Below are positions 1 to 8,544 of a stretch of DNA of 64,000 nucleotides, in pieces. Position numbers and translations under genes: made by a program. The DNA comes from Carnobacterium_A sp036639135. GTDB taxonomy: Bacteria; Bacillota; Bacilli; Lactobacillales; Carnobacteriaceae. The stretch covers positions 5,267 through 69,266 of the forward strand of contig JAVWJE010000001.1 of assembly GCA_036639135.1 (NCBI GenBank), read 5' to 3'. Each line of letters begins with the position of its first letter. Within the stretch, counting starts at the first letter, position 1. The notes under the pieces were generated by a model. It saw only the letters and a program-made list of their open reading frames with translations, searched no databases and had not been told where the DNA came from.

Positions 1-1332
1 AATGCCTTCACTAATCATCCATAGTCTTTCTTTCTTCCCCTCTTTTAATAATTGTGGGAAATACAATTCTAATTCTTTTTTTACTTTACTGTTGCCAATG
101 CCTACAATTTGATCACTTTCAACCAGCAATTCGTCACCTATCATAATCTTATTAAGTTTTTGAAAAAGTTCATCAGAATTAAACACTTTGAGCGATCCAT
201 TTTTGTTTGTCATGTTGCGATGTGGATCTGGCGTTAATGTAAAAACTAATTTTTTTTCTAACTCCTTACTCAAAAGAGCGATTGATTTAGACGCATTATC
301 TAAATAACGAACGTGAAAAATATCCGGTTCAATTTCTAATTTTTTAAGAAATCGATCGATTGCTCTTTTTATAAATGGTTCTTTTTTCAGAAAAGGATCT
401 TTATTCGATGCATCAATGTAAACTGGTGCTCTTAAGAATAAGTGATTGTCTGAGTAAAAATTCATAAGCGATTGATTTTGTGACCATTCATTTGTAATGG
501 TTAACGTTACAACTAGTGAAACTTCTTCTGATTTAGATAGCTGATTTCCTAAGTTTTTTAAGAAAACTGCCATTCCTCCATTGTTGCCTTTACCAGAGTT
601 TTCGAAGTCCCCATAAAACATAGATTGTAAAATGGTCAACCCATTCGTCGTAACTAACTGTTCTTTTTTGAGTATAGACATATAATCACTAAATAATTTT
701 TTGTTTTTTTTAAAAGGAGCTAAAGTTTCTATAACCGCATAATTTAAATTGTCTATCGAGTAAAGTTCGACCAACAAATCTATTAATTGTATTTTAATAT
801 TAATCGGGTAGTCTTCTTTTAACCACTTATAAATAAGCTCCTCAAAACCATCAACTTTGAACTGATACAGATAATCTATTCCTATTGAAAAGTTATCCAA
901 TTCTTTTTCGTAAGAGGTTAATAAGTCTCTTAACAGTTTTTTACTTAAACTATCTCTATCCGTTTCTATACAGATATCTATTAACGCATAGATTTTTTTT
1001 TGATTCGTATTTTTTTGAGACAAGAGCGAAATAACTACTGTATCAAAACCCTCATTAGTCAGGAGTAGTTGGTTCTTTATAACAAAATTTACTATATAAC
1101 GATCTAAGTAGTCATTTTGACTCAAATAAGAAAGTGACCGAATGATATCCGTCTCATTCAAATCCTTTTTAGTTATTAATTGCAAGATTTCTTTAAATTG
1201 CTTCATTACGACTTTTTCTTTTATTTCTCCAAGAAGATTCTCTTTTTCATATCTTTCTAAAAACATCGAAGGAAAAGACTGAAGATTTTCTTTATTAAAA
1301 TAGTCATTTCTTAAATCAATAAATTTATTCAT
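1..1332 (-). CDS. GT4-like glycosyltransferase, 3' end outside window
   Basis: Reading the minus strand from ATG at 1332 gives 444 codons without a stop to the window edge, so the C-terminal part is missing. Residues 1-235 are rich in alternating hydrophobic and charged residues and look all-helical, perhaps HEAT-like. A GT-B type N-terminal domain follows: a glycine-rich nucleotide-sugar loop (NSGKGNNGGMAVF, 245-257) and a TPDPHR motif near 367-372, as in sucrose-phosphate-synthase-like GT4 enzymes. The donor-binding EX7E domain should lie beyond the edge. An AAGGA-like site lies upstream of the ATG. The family call is fairly safe. The substrate is unknown, and I do not recognise the helical N-terminal domain. 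Confidence 0.75.
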   Translation of the reverse strand, partial: MNKFIDLRNDYFNKENLQSFPSMFLERYEKENLLGEIKEKVVMKQFKEILQLITKKDLNETDIIRSLSYLSQNDYLDRYIVNFVIKNQLLLTNEGFDTVVISLLSQKNTNQKKIYALIDICIETDRDSLSKKLLRDLLTSYEKELDNFSIGIDYLYQFKVDGFEELIYKWLKEDYPINIKIQLIDLLVELYSIDNLNYAVIETLAPFKKNKKLFSDYMSILKKEQLVTTNGLTILQSMFYGDFENSGKGNNGGMAVFLKNLGNQLSKSEEVSLVVTLTITNEWSQNQSLMNFYSDNHLFLRAPVYIDASNKDPFLKKEPFIKRAIDRFLKKLEIEPDIFHVRYLDNASKSIALLSKELEKKLVFTLTPDPHRNMTNKNGSLKVFNSDELFQKLNKIMIGDELLVESDQIVGIGNSKVKKELELYFPQLLKEGKKERLWMISEGI

Positions 1333-1520
1333 GGTCTACCGCCTTCCTTGAGGAAATCGCATTCATCTTATTGTATTTAAAGCATCATTCTATTTCATTT
1401 ATCGTGTATTTTGAAACAAACTTGTAGAGAATAGTATAACATAGGAAGCGATAACGAACTATTTTAAAGAACTGTCTATATTTATTCAGGTTACTTTAAT
1501 TAAGTTTAATTTTTTACAAT

Positions 1521-1577
1521 AAAAATTAAACTTAATGAACGACAACCTATTGTTGTTGTCATCCATTAAGTTTTTAA
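1521..1577. terminator. Terminator after guaD
   Basis: Arms AAACTTAATG (1528-1537) and CATTAAGTTT (1564-1573) pair, with further GACAAC/GTTGTC pairing inside. T-rich tracts follow on both strands. It closes the minus-strand lic-guaD unit and separates it from the glycosyltransferase gene. Confidence 0.75.
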
Positions 1578-1591
1578 AAATAAGTATGATT

Positions 1592-2053
1592 TTAATGCGA
1601 GTTGTTTTTTTCTACCCATAGATTCATCGGGTTTTCTTTTCCTTCTTCTAAAGGCATTTGTTTCATTGATAGTTTCCGTTGCAATCGATCTTTTTTTAAA
1701 TCTTCGTAAATAACTTTAGAAATTCCCATACCAATTTCGGCGGCTTCTTCGATTGATGCACAATAATACCCTTTTTTTATTCCAGATAAATACATCACTG
1801 ATAAGCACATTGGACAAGGTTCCCCACTGGCATACATGGTATAATCCGATAAATCAAGTGTTTTCAACTCTGTTTGGGCTTTACGTATCGCCAACATTTC
1901 TGCATGACCACTACTATCATAAGTATGATGCAATTCGTTAACTCCTTCAGAAATAATTTCTCCGTCTTTAACGAGTACTGCTCCAAAAGGTGTTCCTCCA
2001 TCACGAACATTTTCTGCTGCAAGTTTAACCGCTCTTTCCATAAATTTATCCAT
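1592..2053 (-). CDS. guaD: Guanine deaminase-like nucleobase deaminase
   Basis: A 153-residue protein of the cytidine/deoxycytidylate deaminase fold. The HAE zinc and proton-shuttle motif and the downstream PCPMC zinc motif are both present, and the PFGAVLVKDG stretch is typical of B. subtilis GuaD-type enzymes (about 156 residues). It probably deaminates guanine to xanthine; tRNA adenosine deaminase is less likely because the C-terminal part matches GuaD better. The start at 2053 is preferred over an in-frame ATG nine codons upstream because AAAGGGA sits 7-8 bases before it. It lies 50 bases after licB and is probably co-transcribed, although no link to choline metabolism is known. Confidence 0.85.
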   Translation of the reverse strand: MDKFMERAVKLAAENVRDGGTPFGAVLVKDGEIISEGVNELHHTYDSSGHAEMLAIRKAQTELKTLDLSDYTMYASGEPCPMCLSVMYLSGIKKGYYCASIEEAAEIGMGISKVIYEDLKKDRLQRKLSMKQMPLEEGKENPMNLWVEKNNSH

Positions 2054-2103
2054 TACGTCATCCCTTTCTTTTATCTGCATTAAATGAACTAGTTTATTTA
2101 ATT

Positions 2104-3051
2104 TTAACCAACTGACTTTCTTTTGAATTTAAAAATTTCTTTCATATCTGCTGCTGCTGCTGTAATTGAACCTCCAACAATAATCAATGCACAAATCATA
2201 CTTTTTATAGAAATCTCTTCATTTAATAGAATCGCTCCAAATACGATTGCCCAAGCACAGTATGTTATATTTAAGGCCATGGCTTTAGAAGCGCCGATTG
2301 TATTGATAGCTTTATAATAAAATAAATAAGAAGTTGTCCCGAATAATGCTGCCAATAAAATAATCGCGGCTGTTTTTGTAGGAATGAGAGACAATGTAAA
2401 AGACCAACCTTTAACAAATGGAATAATAAGGATTCCATAAAACACAGCCGAAGTTAATTGTCTTATTTGAAGCGCTAAACGATCGCTGATTTCTTGAGTT
2501 TTTAATCCGTATGCTATAATAACGGCTTCTGATGCCCAACCAATAACACACATCAATGCAAACAAAAAACCCAAAAGCATATGGTTTGATTCATTTCCTC
2601 CAGGCGTATATCCTAAGACAATTACACCTAGAATGCTGACCGTTAGTCCAAAAATTTGATACCCTTTCATCCTTTCTTTTAAAAAAACATAAGACAATAA
2701 TGCTCCGACTCCTGGAAATAGAGCCGATATAATCGCTGTATAAGCCGCGCCTATATAGTTTATAGATAAAACATAACCCGTCATACCAATAGGGCCCCCA
2801 AGCAAAGCTGCTAAAACAATCACTTTTCCACTTCTTGTTTTTAAAGCTTCAAAGATTTTTTTTGATTCTTTTTTGAATCCCATATAAAAAATCATCCATA
2901 GTGAAGAACAAAAATCGTGGATAAATGTACTAATAAACGGTGCTAATAGTATCGCTTGTTCCGTTGATACAAACGGTGTCATGACTAAAGCTATACCCAG
3001 TATAACGGTATCTAATCCCCAAAAAAAACCTGCTAATAAGCCATAAGCCAT
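2104..3051 (-). CDS. licB: DMT/EamA permease, probable choline importer LicB
   Basis: A 315-residue integral membrane protein with about ten predicted transmembrane segments in two EamA-like halves, the size and topology of drug/metabolite transporters. By sequence alone it is a generic EamA permease. Its position directly after licC and in line with licA and licD strongly suggests the LicB role, bringing choline into the cell for phosphorylation. It starts 21 bases after the licC stop. A sugar or amino-acid substrate cannot be excluded. Confidence 0.75.
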   Translation of the reverse strand: MAYGLLAGFFWGLDTVILGIALVMTPFVSTEQAILLAPFISTFIHDFCSSLWMIFYMGFKKESKKIFEALKTRSGKVIVLAALLGGPIGMTGYVLSINYIGAAYTAIISALFPGVGALLSYVFLKERMKGYQIFGLTVSILGVIVLGYTPGGNESNHMLLGFLFALMCVIGWASEAVIIAYGLKTQEISDRLALQIRQLTSAVFYGILIIPFVKGWSFTLSLIPTKTAAIILLAALFGTTSYLFYYKAINTIGASKAMALNITYCAWAIVFGAILLNEEISIKSMICALIIVGGSITAAAADMKEIFKFKRKSVG

Positions 3052-3072
3052 AGATTATTCTCCTAAACGTTT

Positions 3073-3969
3073 TTATCTTTCTTTACACTTAATTAATTCT
3101 TTTGTTTCATAGATATAGGAATATGTTTCCGTTTTTACCAAACAAATAAACCCAATCGTTTCTCCCACTTTTTTTATCGGAGTGATATGAGTGATATCAC
3201 TTTCTTTACAAGATAGTCGTTCACAGATAGACTGCAAAATAAGTGAACCAGTAGAACGAATGTAACTTGAATCAAATAGTCTTAATTCATCTAAGGTATC
3301 AAATTCGACTATCCTTTCTTTAGCATATTTACGTATAAATAGATTTAGTTCATGAATGTGATCAAGATAAACCTTTTCCCATAATAAACTTGGTGTCTCA
3401 GGATCATCATAAACTGCTTCTAAAATTTCCACAAATTTCTTTGAAAAATCAGCAGAAAAAAAGACATGCCCTAACATCACCCAACTATTTTTACCTCCTA
3501 CCTTCAAATTAGTTATTAAACCAGTCTCATCTGTTTCAATGCACCATTCATCTGTTTCACCCTCTTCATAAACAGATGAATAATAAGCTTGTTTAACGTA
3601 AGGTTCGAACACGTTTTGTGTGAAATAGTTATCTGCTGAACAGATATACGTATTACCAAGAATTTCTTTGACTGCATATAAAGTAGAGTGATTGTTGCGA
3701 GTGGCATAATCCATGTTTTCAACTAACTTAACTTGAAACTTGTCTTCTAAGTATTGAAATAAGTCTTTTTTATACCCTACAACAATCGTTATGTCCTCTA
3801 TCCCAGCTTCTTTTAATTGAAGGATTTGTCGTTCTATTAAAATTTGACCTTTGATTTTTACTAACGACTTTGGGTATTCATAAGAAATTGGAGCAAATCG
3901 AGAGGAAAGTCCAGCTGCCATAATAACCGCATTTTCAACTTTTAGTAACGTTTTATCTTCTTCATTCAT
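3073..3969 (-). CDS. licC: CTP:phosphocholine cytidylyltransferase with extra C-terminal tail
   Basis: A 298-residue nucleotidyltransferase. Residues 12-235 form the Rossmann-type catalytic domain, with VIMAAGLSSRF at 15-25, then PKSLVKIKG, and SADNYF at 111-116 supplying metal-binding acids. It should make CDP-choline from CTP and phosphocholine. Pneumococcal LicC is about 229 residues, so this protein is about 65 residues longer. The tail (258-288) resembles the start of the neighbouring choline kinase: both have D/E-I-x-x-I-T, then two lysines, then T-x-x-x-F and S-Y-I. The start at 3969 has AAGGGGA upstream. Function confidence is high; the meaning of the tail is open. Confidence 0.88.
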   Translation of the reverse strand: MNEEDKTLLKVENAVIMAAGLSSRFAPISYEYPKSLVKIKGQILIERQILQLKEAGIEDITIVVGYKKDLFQYLEDKFQVKLVENMDYATRNNHSTLYAVKEILGNTYICSADNYFTQNVFEPYVKQAYYSSVYEEGETDEWCIETDETGLITNLKVGGKNSWVMLGHVFFSADFSKKFVEILEAVYDDPETPSLLWEKVYLDHIHELNLFIRKYAKERIVEFDTLDELRLFDSSYIRSTGSLILQSICERLSCKESDITHITPIKKVGETIGFICLVKTETYSYIYETKELIKCKER

Positions 3970-4005
3970 TTCATCTATCCCCTTATTTACTACTTACGTA
4001 GTCAC

Positions 4006-4938
4006 TTACTCTAAATTCAAATCGGTCTCTGGAAGGAATTCATTTACCACTATCGAATAATAAGTTTTTGCATAATCGTATTGTCTCAATGCGTATTCTC
4101 CAAAGTCCACTCCTAATGCGTTTTTGTATTCACACCAGTTACTCCAAAGTAACCCGCCTACCGCTATGTAACAATAAATTTTCATTCGTATTTCGTTTGT
4201 ACACTCTCCAGAAAAATAACTATCGATTAAAAAGTCTGTTTGTTTTCTATCATATAGAGAATAAATGGCAAACATAGCTACATCAAAGTGTGGATCTTGC
4301 ATCGCTGCATATTCCCAATCAATAACAAATACTTCATCGTTTACAAATAAAAAATTGTCTGGAACAGAATCTATATGAGCTAACACGAATTGTTTAGGGA
4401 GCTGATCAATTAATCTTTCTAAAAACATAACTTGGTCTTTCACTTTAACATAATCTTCAAACATAGAAGGTTTTCCATTCCATAAACTTTCATAAAACTC
4501 AATTTCTTCAAAAGGATCGAAAGAATGAGAAACTTCTAAATTACTGGTATGGAATTCTCTTAATTTATTCATACAAAGCCGAACGTCCTTTTCATTAAAA
4601 GGGTCGCTTACTCTCGCTGATTCCCAAAACTCAGTTATTTTGATGCCGCTTTCATTCGAGATATAAATAATGTTGTCACTTATTTTTTTTTCTTTTAATA
4701 CCTCATATACATTGTATTCATTGTTTCTATTAATCAATTTATCTGTACCCGCTCCTGGAACACGAACAATATAGCTTTTATCTTTTATTCTAAATTTGAA
4801 TGAATTGTTTGTCATTCCTTTTTTCAAATAGGTTATATCTTTTATTTCATCTTGATCAATATCCATGATATTAGTAATAATTGAAACAACTTCTGGATCT
4901 AATACTTTCTCTTTTAATGCTTTATTTTGATCTCCCAT
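4006..4938 (-). CDS. licA: Choline kinase LicA
   Basis: A 310-residue choline/ethanolamine kinase-fold protein. The N-lobe hairpin (31-60) carries the LKKGMTNNSF motif. The catalytic Brenner motif is HIDSVPDN (188-195, D190 and N195), followed by the metal-binding VIDWEY (D207, E209). It phosphorylates choline with ATP, feeding LicC. Length fits the family (pneumococcal LicA is about 290 residues). It lies between licD and licC with gaps of 46 and 36 bases, consistent with one operon. Confidence 0.9.
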   Translation of the reverse strand: MGDQNKALKEKVLDPEVVSIITNIMDIDQDEIKDITYLKKGMTNNSFKFRIKDKSYIVRVPGAGTDKLINRNNEYNVYEVLKEKKISDNIIYISNESGIKITEFWESARVSDPFNEKDVRLCMNKLREFHTSNLEVSHSFDPFEEIEFYESLWNGKPSMFEDYVKVKDQVMFLERLIDQLPKQFVLAHIDSVPDNFLFVNDEVFVIDWEYAAMQDPHFDVAMFAIYSLYDRKQTDFLIDSYFSGECTNEIRMKIYCYIAVGGLLWSNWCEYKNALGVDFGEYALRQYDYAKTYYSIVVNEFLPETDLNLE

Positions 4939-4984
4939 TATTTTCTTCCCTTCTTATGTGATGCACTAAATTTAGTACATCGTT

Positions 4985-5848
4985 TTATTCTTCAGTATTA
5001 AAACTAATTTCAATAATTCCATGATGGGGTTCTTGTTCTTTTAAAGGTGGCATTTCCATATAATCTCCATAATTCTTTGTTAGTACCTCAGCGTAAGCTC
5101 TTGGTACTGGAAATTTATATCCTTCAAAATCCCAGTCAATTGAATCGTAAAAAAATTCTTTTTTTATAATAAATGAAACGTACGTATTCTTGCCAGTAGA
5201 AATACTCAGTTCTCCTACATATTTTTCATCACTTTTATTAAACTGGCAAGCTAACCTAGTTATCAATCGATCAACTTTATTTTTAGGAATGACTTTCAGT
5301 AAGTAATAAGCACTCTTTTTAACCAGCCTTAATCCTTTTTTCTTTTCACTATCATTTACGCGCATTACCCTACAATAGTTGATTATCTTCAATTGATCTA
5401 TTGCTATTCGTTGAGCTTTACCTTTTAGTGTTCCAGGCCTTACGTTATCATATGGAAATACGTCAATAAAGATACCTTGATGCATCTCGACATCCTGAAC
5501 AAGGTTTTCAACATAACGAGTTTTGTTTTTCCTAATTTTCGAATATTGTGATTGAAACTTTTTGTCAGTGTGGTAATTTTGTAAAAAGTAATTTTTATTT
5601 AGTTCTTTTGCACTAACAGCTAGAAACCGATTGTATTCTTCTCTTAGCATACAGACATCTATGTCATCATCCCAAGGAATAAAACCATTGTGTCGGATAG
5701 CTCCAATCAATGTTCCTGAGAAAAGTTGGTAGTGTATGTTATGTTTTTTGCACAAATTATCAAATTCTAATAAAATTTCTAATTGTACTTTTTGTGCTTC
5801 TTCAATTCGCACATCTAACCCAGGAAATTTGAGTTTACTCGTTTGCAT
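4985..5848 (-). CDS. licD: LicD-family phosphocholine transferase
   Basis: A 287-residue LicD protein and the first gene of the operon. The family signature is clear: FSGTLIGAIRHNGFIPWDD (43-61), running into the D-D-I-D-V metal/nucleotide site, and a C-terminal KNYGDYM motif. LicD proteins move phosphocholine from CDP-choline onto teichoic acid or other surface glycans at the cytoplasmic face. AAGGCGG lies about 7 bases before ATG 5848. The acceptor polymer is not revealed here, because no teichoic acid polymerase genes are in the window. Confidence 0.9.
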   Translation of the reverse strand: MQTSKLKFPGLDVRIEEAQKVQLEILLEFDNLCKKHNIHYQLFSGTLIGAIRHNGFIPWDDDIDVCMLREEYNRFLAVSAKELNKNYFLQNYHTDKKFQSQYSKIRKNKTRYVENLVQDVEMHQGIFIDVFPYDNVRPGTLKGKAQRIAIDQLKIINYCRVMRVNDSEKKKGLRLVKKSAYYLLKVIPKNKVDRLITRLACQFNKSDEKYVGELSISTGKNTYVSFIIKKEFFYDSIDWDFEGYKFPVPRAYAEVLTKNYGDYMEMPPLKEQEPHHGIIEISFNTEE

Positions 5849-5940
5849 TGTTACACCGCCTTAGTCGTTAATTTGATTCTTCACCATTTTATCCAACATT
5901 AGCCTATCACTATTGATTGATTATGATGAGTTTTCTTATC

Positions 5941-5969
5941 ATTATTCAGTATTTTTGTTTTTTTTGCAA
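5941..5969 (-). promoter_or_regulatory. Candidate lic operon promoter
   Basis: Minus-strand -35 TTGCAA (5964-5969) and -10 AATAAT (5941-5946) are separated by 17 bases, 93 bases upstream of licD. The -10 is imperfect, so this is a candidate only. Confidence 0.45.
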
Positions 5970-6040
5970 ACTCGAACACACTTTAACCTGAATTAGGACT
6001 TAAAAGCGTATTTCCTGAATTTTCCTTTTGGAAATTAAAC

Positions 6041-6646
6041 TTATTCTCGGTATCTACGAACTGGAACTTTCCAGTCATAAAGAAAAGACAAAATACGTAA
6101 TACCGTAAAAACAATGAATATCAGATATAAATGCCACGTTTCTGTCGCCCATCCCATTCCAATAATTAACCCGATTAAGCATACCCATAAACCATAAATA
6201 ATTTCTCCTAATACGATTGGTTGTCTTTGTGAAAGCAAGTCTCGAATAACTCCACCACCAGTGGCTGTTAAGAAAGCAGAGACCACTACGGCACTCACCG
6301 GTAACCCTAATTCTACAGCAACCGTTGAACCATGTATTGAAAAAGCAATCAAACCTATAGCATCCAAAAATTTGCCCCAGAGACTTCTACTTGCTAGAAA
6401 AGGTTTAGGGAATAACAAAATCAATGTGATAGTAATCATTGCCGTATAAAAAAGCGACCCCTGTTTCCATAATTGATAATCTGGAGCGTCTATTAGTGTG
6501 TTTCGAACAGCTCCTCCACCAAATGCAGTTAATAATCCAAATAAATAAACGCCAAATAAATCATATTTTTTCTCCATCGCAATCAAACCACCTTGAAGCG
6601 AGAATGAGATTGTACCAATAATTAGAAAAAACTCCCACGTTCCCAT
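6041..6646 (-). CDS. TRIC / UPF0126 (YadS-like) membrane channel
   Basis: A 201-residue membrane protein of the trimeric intracellular cation channel family, with about seven helices. The hallmark internal repeat is visible as FGGGAVRN and, about 80 residues later, TGGGVIRD. Bacterial members are proposed to conduct monovalent cations such as potassium. I place the start at ATG 6646, because GGAG lies 9 bases upstream and this matches the usual family length. The longer GTG start at 6679 has poor ribosome binding. It stands alone on the minus strand. Confidence 0.82.
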   Translation of the reverse strand: MGTWEFFLIIGTISFSLQGGLIAMEKKYDLFGVYLFGLLTAFGGGAVRNTLIDAPDYQLWKQGSLFYTAMITITLILLFPKPFLASRSLWGKFLDAIGLIAFSIHGSTVAVELGLPVSAVVVSAFLTATGGGVIRDLLSQRQPIVLGEIIYGLWVCLIGLIIGMGWATETWHLYLIFIVFTVLRILSFLYDWKVPVRRYRE

Positions 6647-6753
6647 ATTTTCACTCTCCATTCCATTCGTTAGTTTCACAGTATCTTTTTATTTTCAATT
6701 TAGTTGGTTCTATCATTCATTCTGTTTTTCCATTATTAAACAAGGTTCTTTTT

Positions 6754-6854
6754 TTAGCAAACTATACACTTTCTTTGTACCATTGGAACCTACTAAATGA
6801 TTTTATTCTAAAAGTAGCAAATCCCTCTTAGTTAGCAAACTTTTAAGGTATACT
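6754..6854 (+). promoter_or_regulatory. Intergenic region with three TAGCAAA copies and a -10 box
   Basis: Between the TRIC gene and the chromate transporter pair, TAGCAAA occurs three times in the same orientation (6755-6761, 6815-6821, 6833-6839). The last copy is just upstream of a TATACT -10 box (6849-6854). The -35 is weak, which would suit an activated promoter. Regulator unknown. Confidence 0.3.
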
Positions 6855-6893
6855 AAAAGTAAATAAATAAAATTCAATTGGAGGAGGGGTTAA

Positions 6894-7469
6894 GTGAAAA
6901 AAGATAAAAAATTTTATTGGACTTTGTTTTCTTCCACGTTTACATTAAGTGCTTTTACATTTGGGGGAGGCTATATTATCGTTCCTTTGATGAAAAAACG
7001 ATTTGTTCAGGATTTAAAGTGGATCGATGAAGAAGAAATGATGGATTTGGTTGCTATCAGTCAGTCTGCACCAGGCCCTATTGCGGTAAATGCCTCTATT
7101 ATTGTAGGATACAGAATGGCTGGTATTCCAGGAGCACTTTTAAGCACTTTAGGAACAGTCTTACCGCCTTTAGCTATCATAACGGCCATTTCTTATTTTT
7201 ATATTGCTTTTCGAGAAAATGCTGTTATTAATGCTTTATTATTTGGAATGCAGGCTGGTGTAGCTGCTGTAATTGTTGACGTTGTCATTAATATGGGATT
7301 GGCTATCATCAAGGATAAAAGGCTGTTACCGGTTATCATGATGATCTTATCTTTTATTGCAACAGCTGTTTTCGATGTTAATATCGTTTTGATTCTCTTT
7401 ATATGTGGTGCTATTGGAGCCTACACCACATATCGTCTAAACCTTCTAAAGAAAAAGGAGGAAAATTAA
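6894..7469 (+). CDS. Chromate transporter family protein, first half-size subunit
   Basis: A 191-residue CHR-domain membrane protein. The signatures FGGGYIIVPLM and SQSAPGPIAVNAS are the conserved CHR motifs. Short-chain CHR proteins of about 190 residues occur as adjacent pairs with opposite topology that act together, as here with the next gene. The transport activity may be chromate efflux, but many such pairs in anaerobes and lactic acid bacteria have no tested substrate. The start is GTG at 6894 with GGAGGAGG upstream. The downstream partner begins one base after the stop. Confidence 0.85.
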   Translation: MKKDKKFYWTLFSSTFTLSAFTFGGGYIIVPLMKKRFVQDLKWIDEEEMMDLVAISQSAPGPIAVNASIIVGYRMAGIPGALLSTLGTVLPPLAIITAISYFYIAFRENAVINALLFGMQAGVAAVIVDVVINMGLAIIKDKRLLPVIMMILSFIATAVFDVNIVLILFICGAIGAYTTYRLNLLKKKEEN

Positions 7470-7470
7470 T

Positions 7471-8043
7471 TTGGTTTATTTACAGTTGTTTTGGAGTTTC
7501 TTTCAAGTAGGATTATTTAGTTTTGGTGGCGGGTATGCCGCGTTACCACTTATTCAAGAACAAGTAATCGACGTTCACCCGTGGCTAACATCCACAGAGT
7601 TTGTTGATATTTTAACTATTTCACAAATGACACCTGGGCCAATCGCTATAAATACATCCACATTTGTTGGAACCAAGGTTGCCGGTTTCCCTGGAGCAAT
7701 AATAGCTACACTAGGTTGCATAACACCCTCTGCTATTATCGTATTAACCTTAGCTACACTATACTATAAATACAAAGGGATAAGTATGGTACAAGGAGTC
7801 ATCAAAGGCTTGAGACCTGCTGTAGTGGCTTTAATTGCTTCTGCTGGGTTATCTATTTTACTGACTGCCTTTTTTAATAATGATCATTTTCCTGTTCAGC
7901 TCGTTGATTTGAGTTGGGTTTCCGTTGGAATATTTATTCTCAGTTTATTTATTTTAAGAAAATTCAAATTAAATCCTATTTATATTATGTTATTTGCAGG
8001 AGCTATAGGCATCCTTCTTCACTTTTTCACTTCATTAGCTTAA
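7471..8043 (+). CDS. Chromate transporter family protein, second half-size subunit
   Basis: A 190-residue CHR-domain protein with its own FGGGYAALPLI and SQMTPGPIAINTS motifs. It is clearly paralogous to the preceding protein, and together they form the usual two-gene CHR transporter. It starts with TTG at 7471, preceded by AAAGGAGG that overlaps the end of the first gene, so translation is likely coupled. An anion exporter is likely; chromate itself is assumed from the family name. Confidence 0.84.
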   Translation: MVYLQLFWSFFQVGLFSFGGGYAALPLIQEQVIDVHPWLTSTEFVDILTISQMTPGPIAINTSTFVGTKVAGFPGAIIATLGCITPSAIIVLTLATLYYKYKGISMVQGVIKGLRPAVVALIASAGLSILLTAFFNNDHFPVQLVDLSWVSVGIFILSLFILRKFKLNPIYIMLFAGAIGILLHFFTSLA

Positions 8044-8073
8044 TAAACAAGTAATAAAAGGAGGAGTTATTTA

Positions 8074-8502
8074 ATGAAACTTCACGTAGGAAATGAGATA
8101 TGGAATAAAGCGAGTGCCTTTTATATACGAATGTCTGTTTTTGTTTTGGAAAGAAACATGGAACTTGCTGAAGAATTTGATAATCAAGATACTTTGGCTA
8201 TTGATTACGCAGTTATGTATGATGGTGAAAAACCTGTTTCAACAGGAAGGTATGAGTTATTGGATAGCGAAACGATCCGAATTGGTCGTATTGCGACATT
8301 AAAAGAGTACCGTGGCAAAAAATTGGGGCGTGCTATTATTTATGCTTTAGAAGATATCGGTCGCCAAAAAGGATGTACAAAAGCATCTATCCATTCTGAA
8401 CAAACGGCAGCTTCATTTTATGAAGAATTAAGTTATAAAATCGTTTCAGATGAATTTTATGAAAATAACGTCCCTTGTGTCCTCTTAGAAAAACAACTTT
8501 AA
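8074..8502 (+). CDS. GNAT family N-acetyltransferase
   Basis: A 142-residue single-domain GNAT. The acetyl-CoA loop region is seen as RIATLKEYRGKKLGRAI (about 91-107), followed by the helix and the strand ending in SFYEELSYKI typical of the fold. It resembles ElaA/YitI-type acetyltransferases, whose substrates are unknown. AAAGGAGG precedes ATG 8074 and there is only a 30-base gap after the CHR pair, so it is probably co-transcribed. The substrate cannot be read from the sequence. Confidence 0.8.
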   Translation: MKLHVGNEIWNKASAFYIRMSVFVLERNMELAEEFDNQDTLAIDYAVMYDGEKPVSTGRYELLDSETIRIGRIATLKEYRGKKLGRAIIYALEDIGRQKGCTKASIHSEQTAASFYEELSYKIVSDEFYENNVPCVLLEKQL

Positions 8503-8544
8503 CCTTACTGTGTTCCTCTTTTTTTGAAAGGTCGGTGTTTAAAC

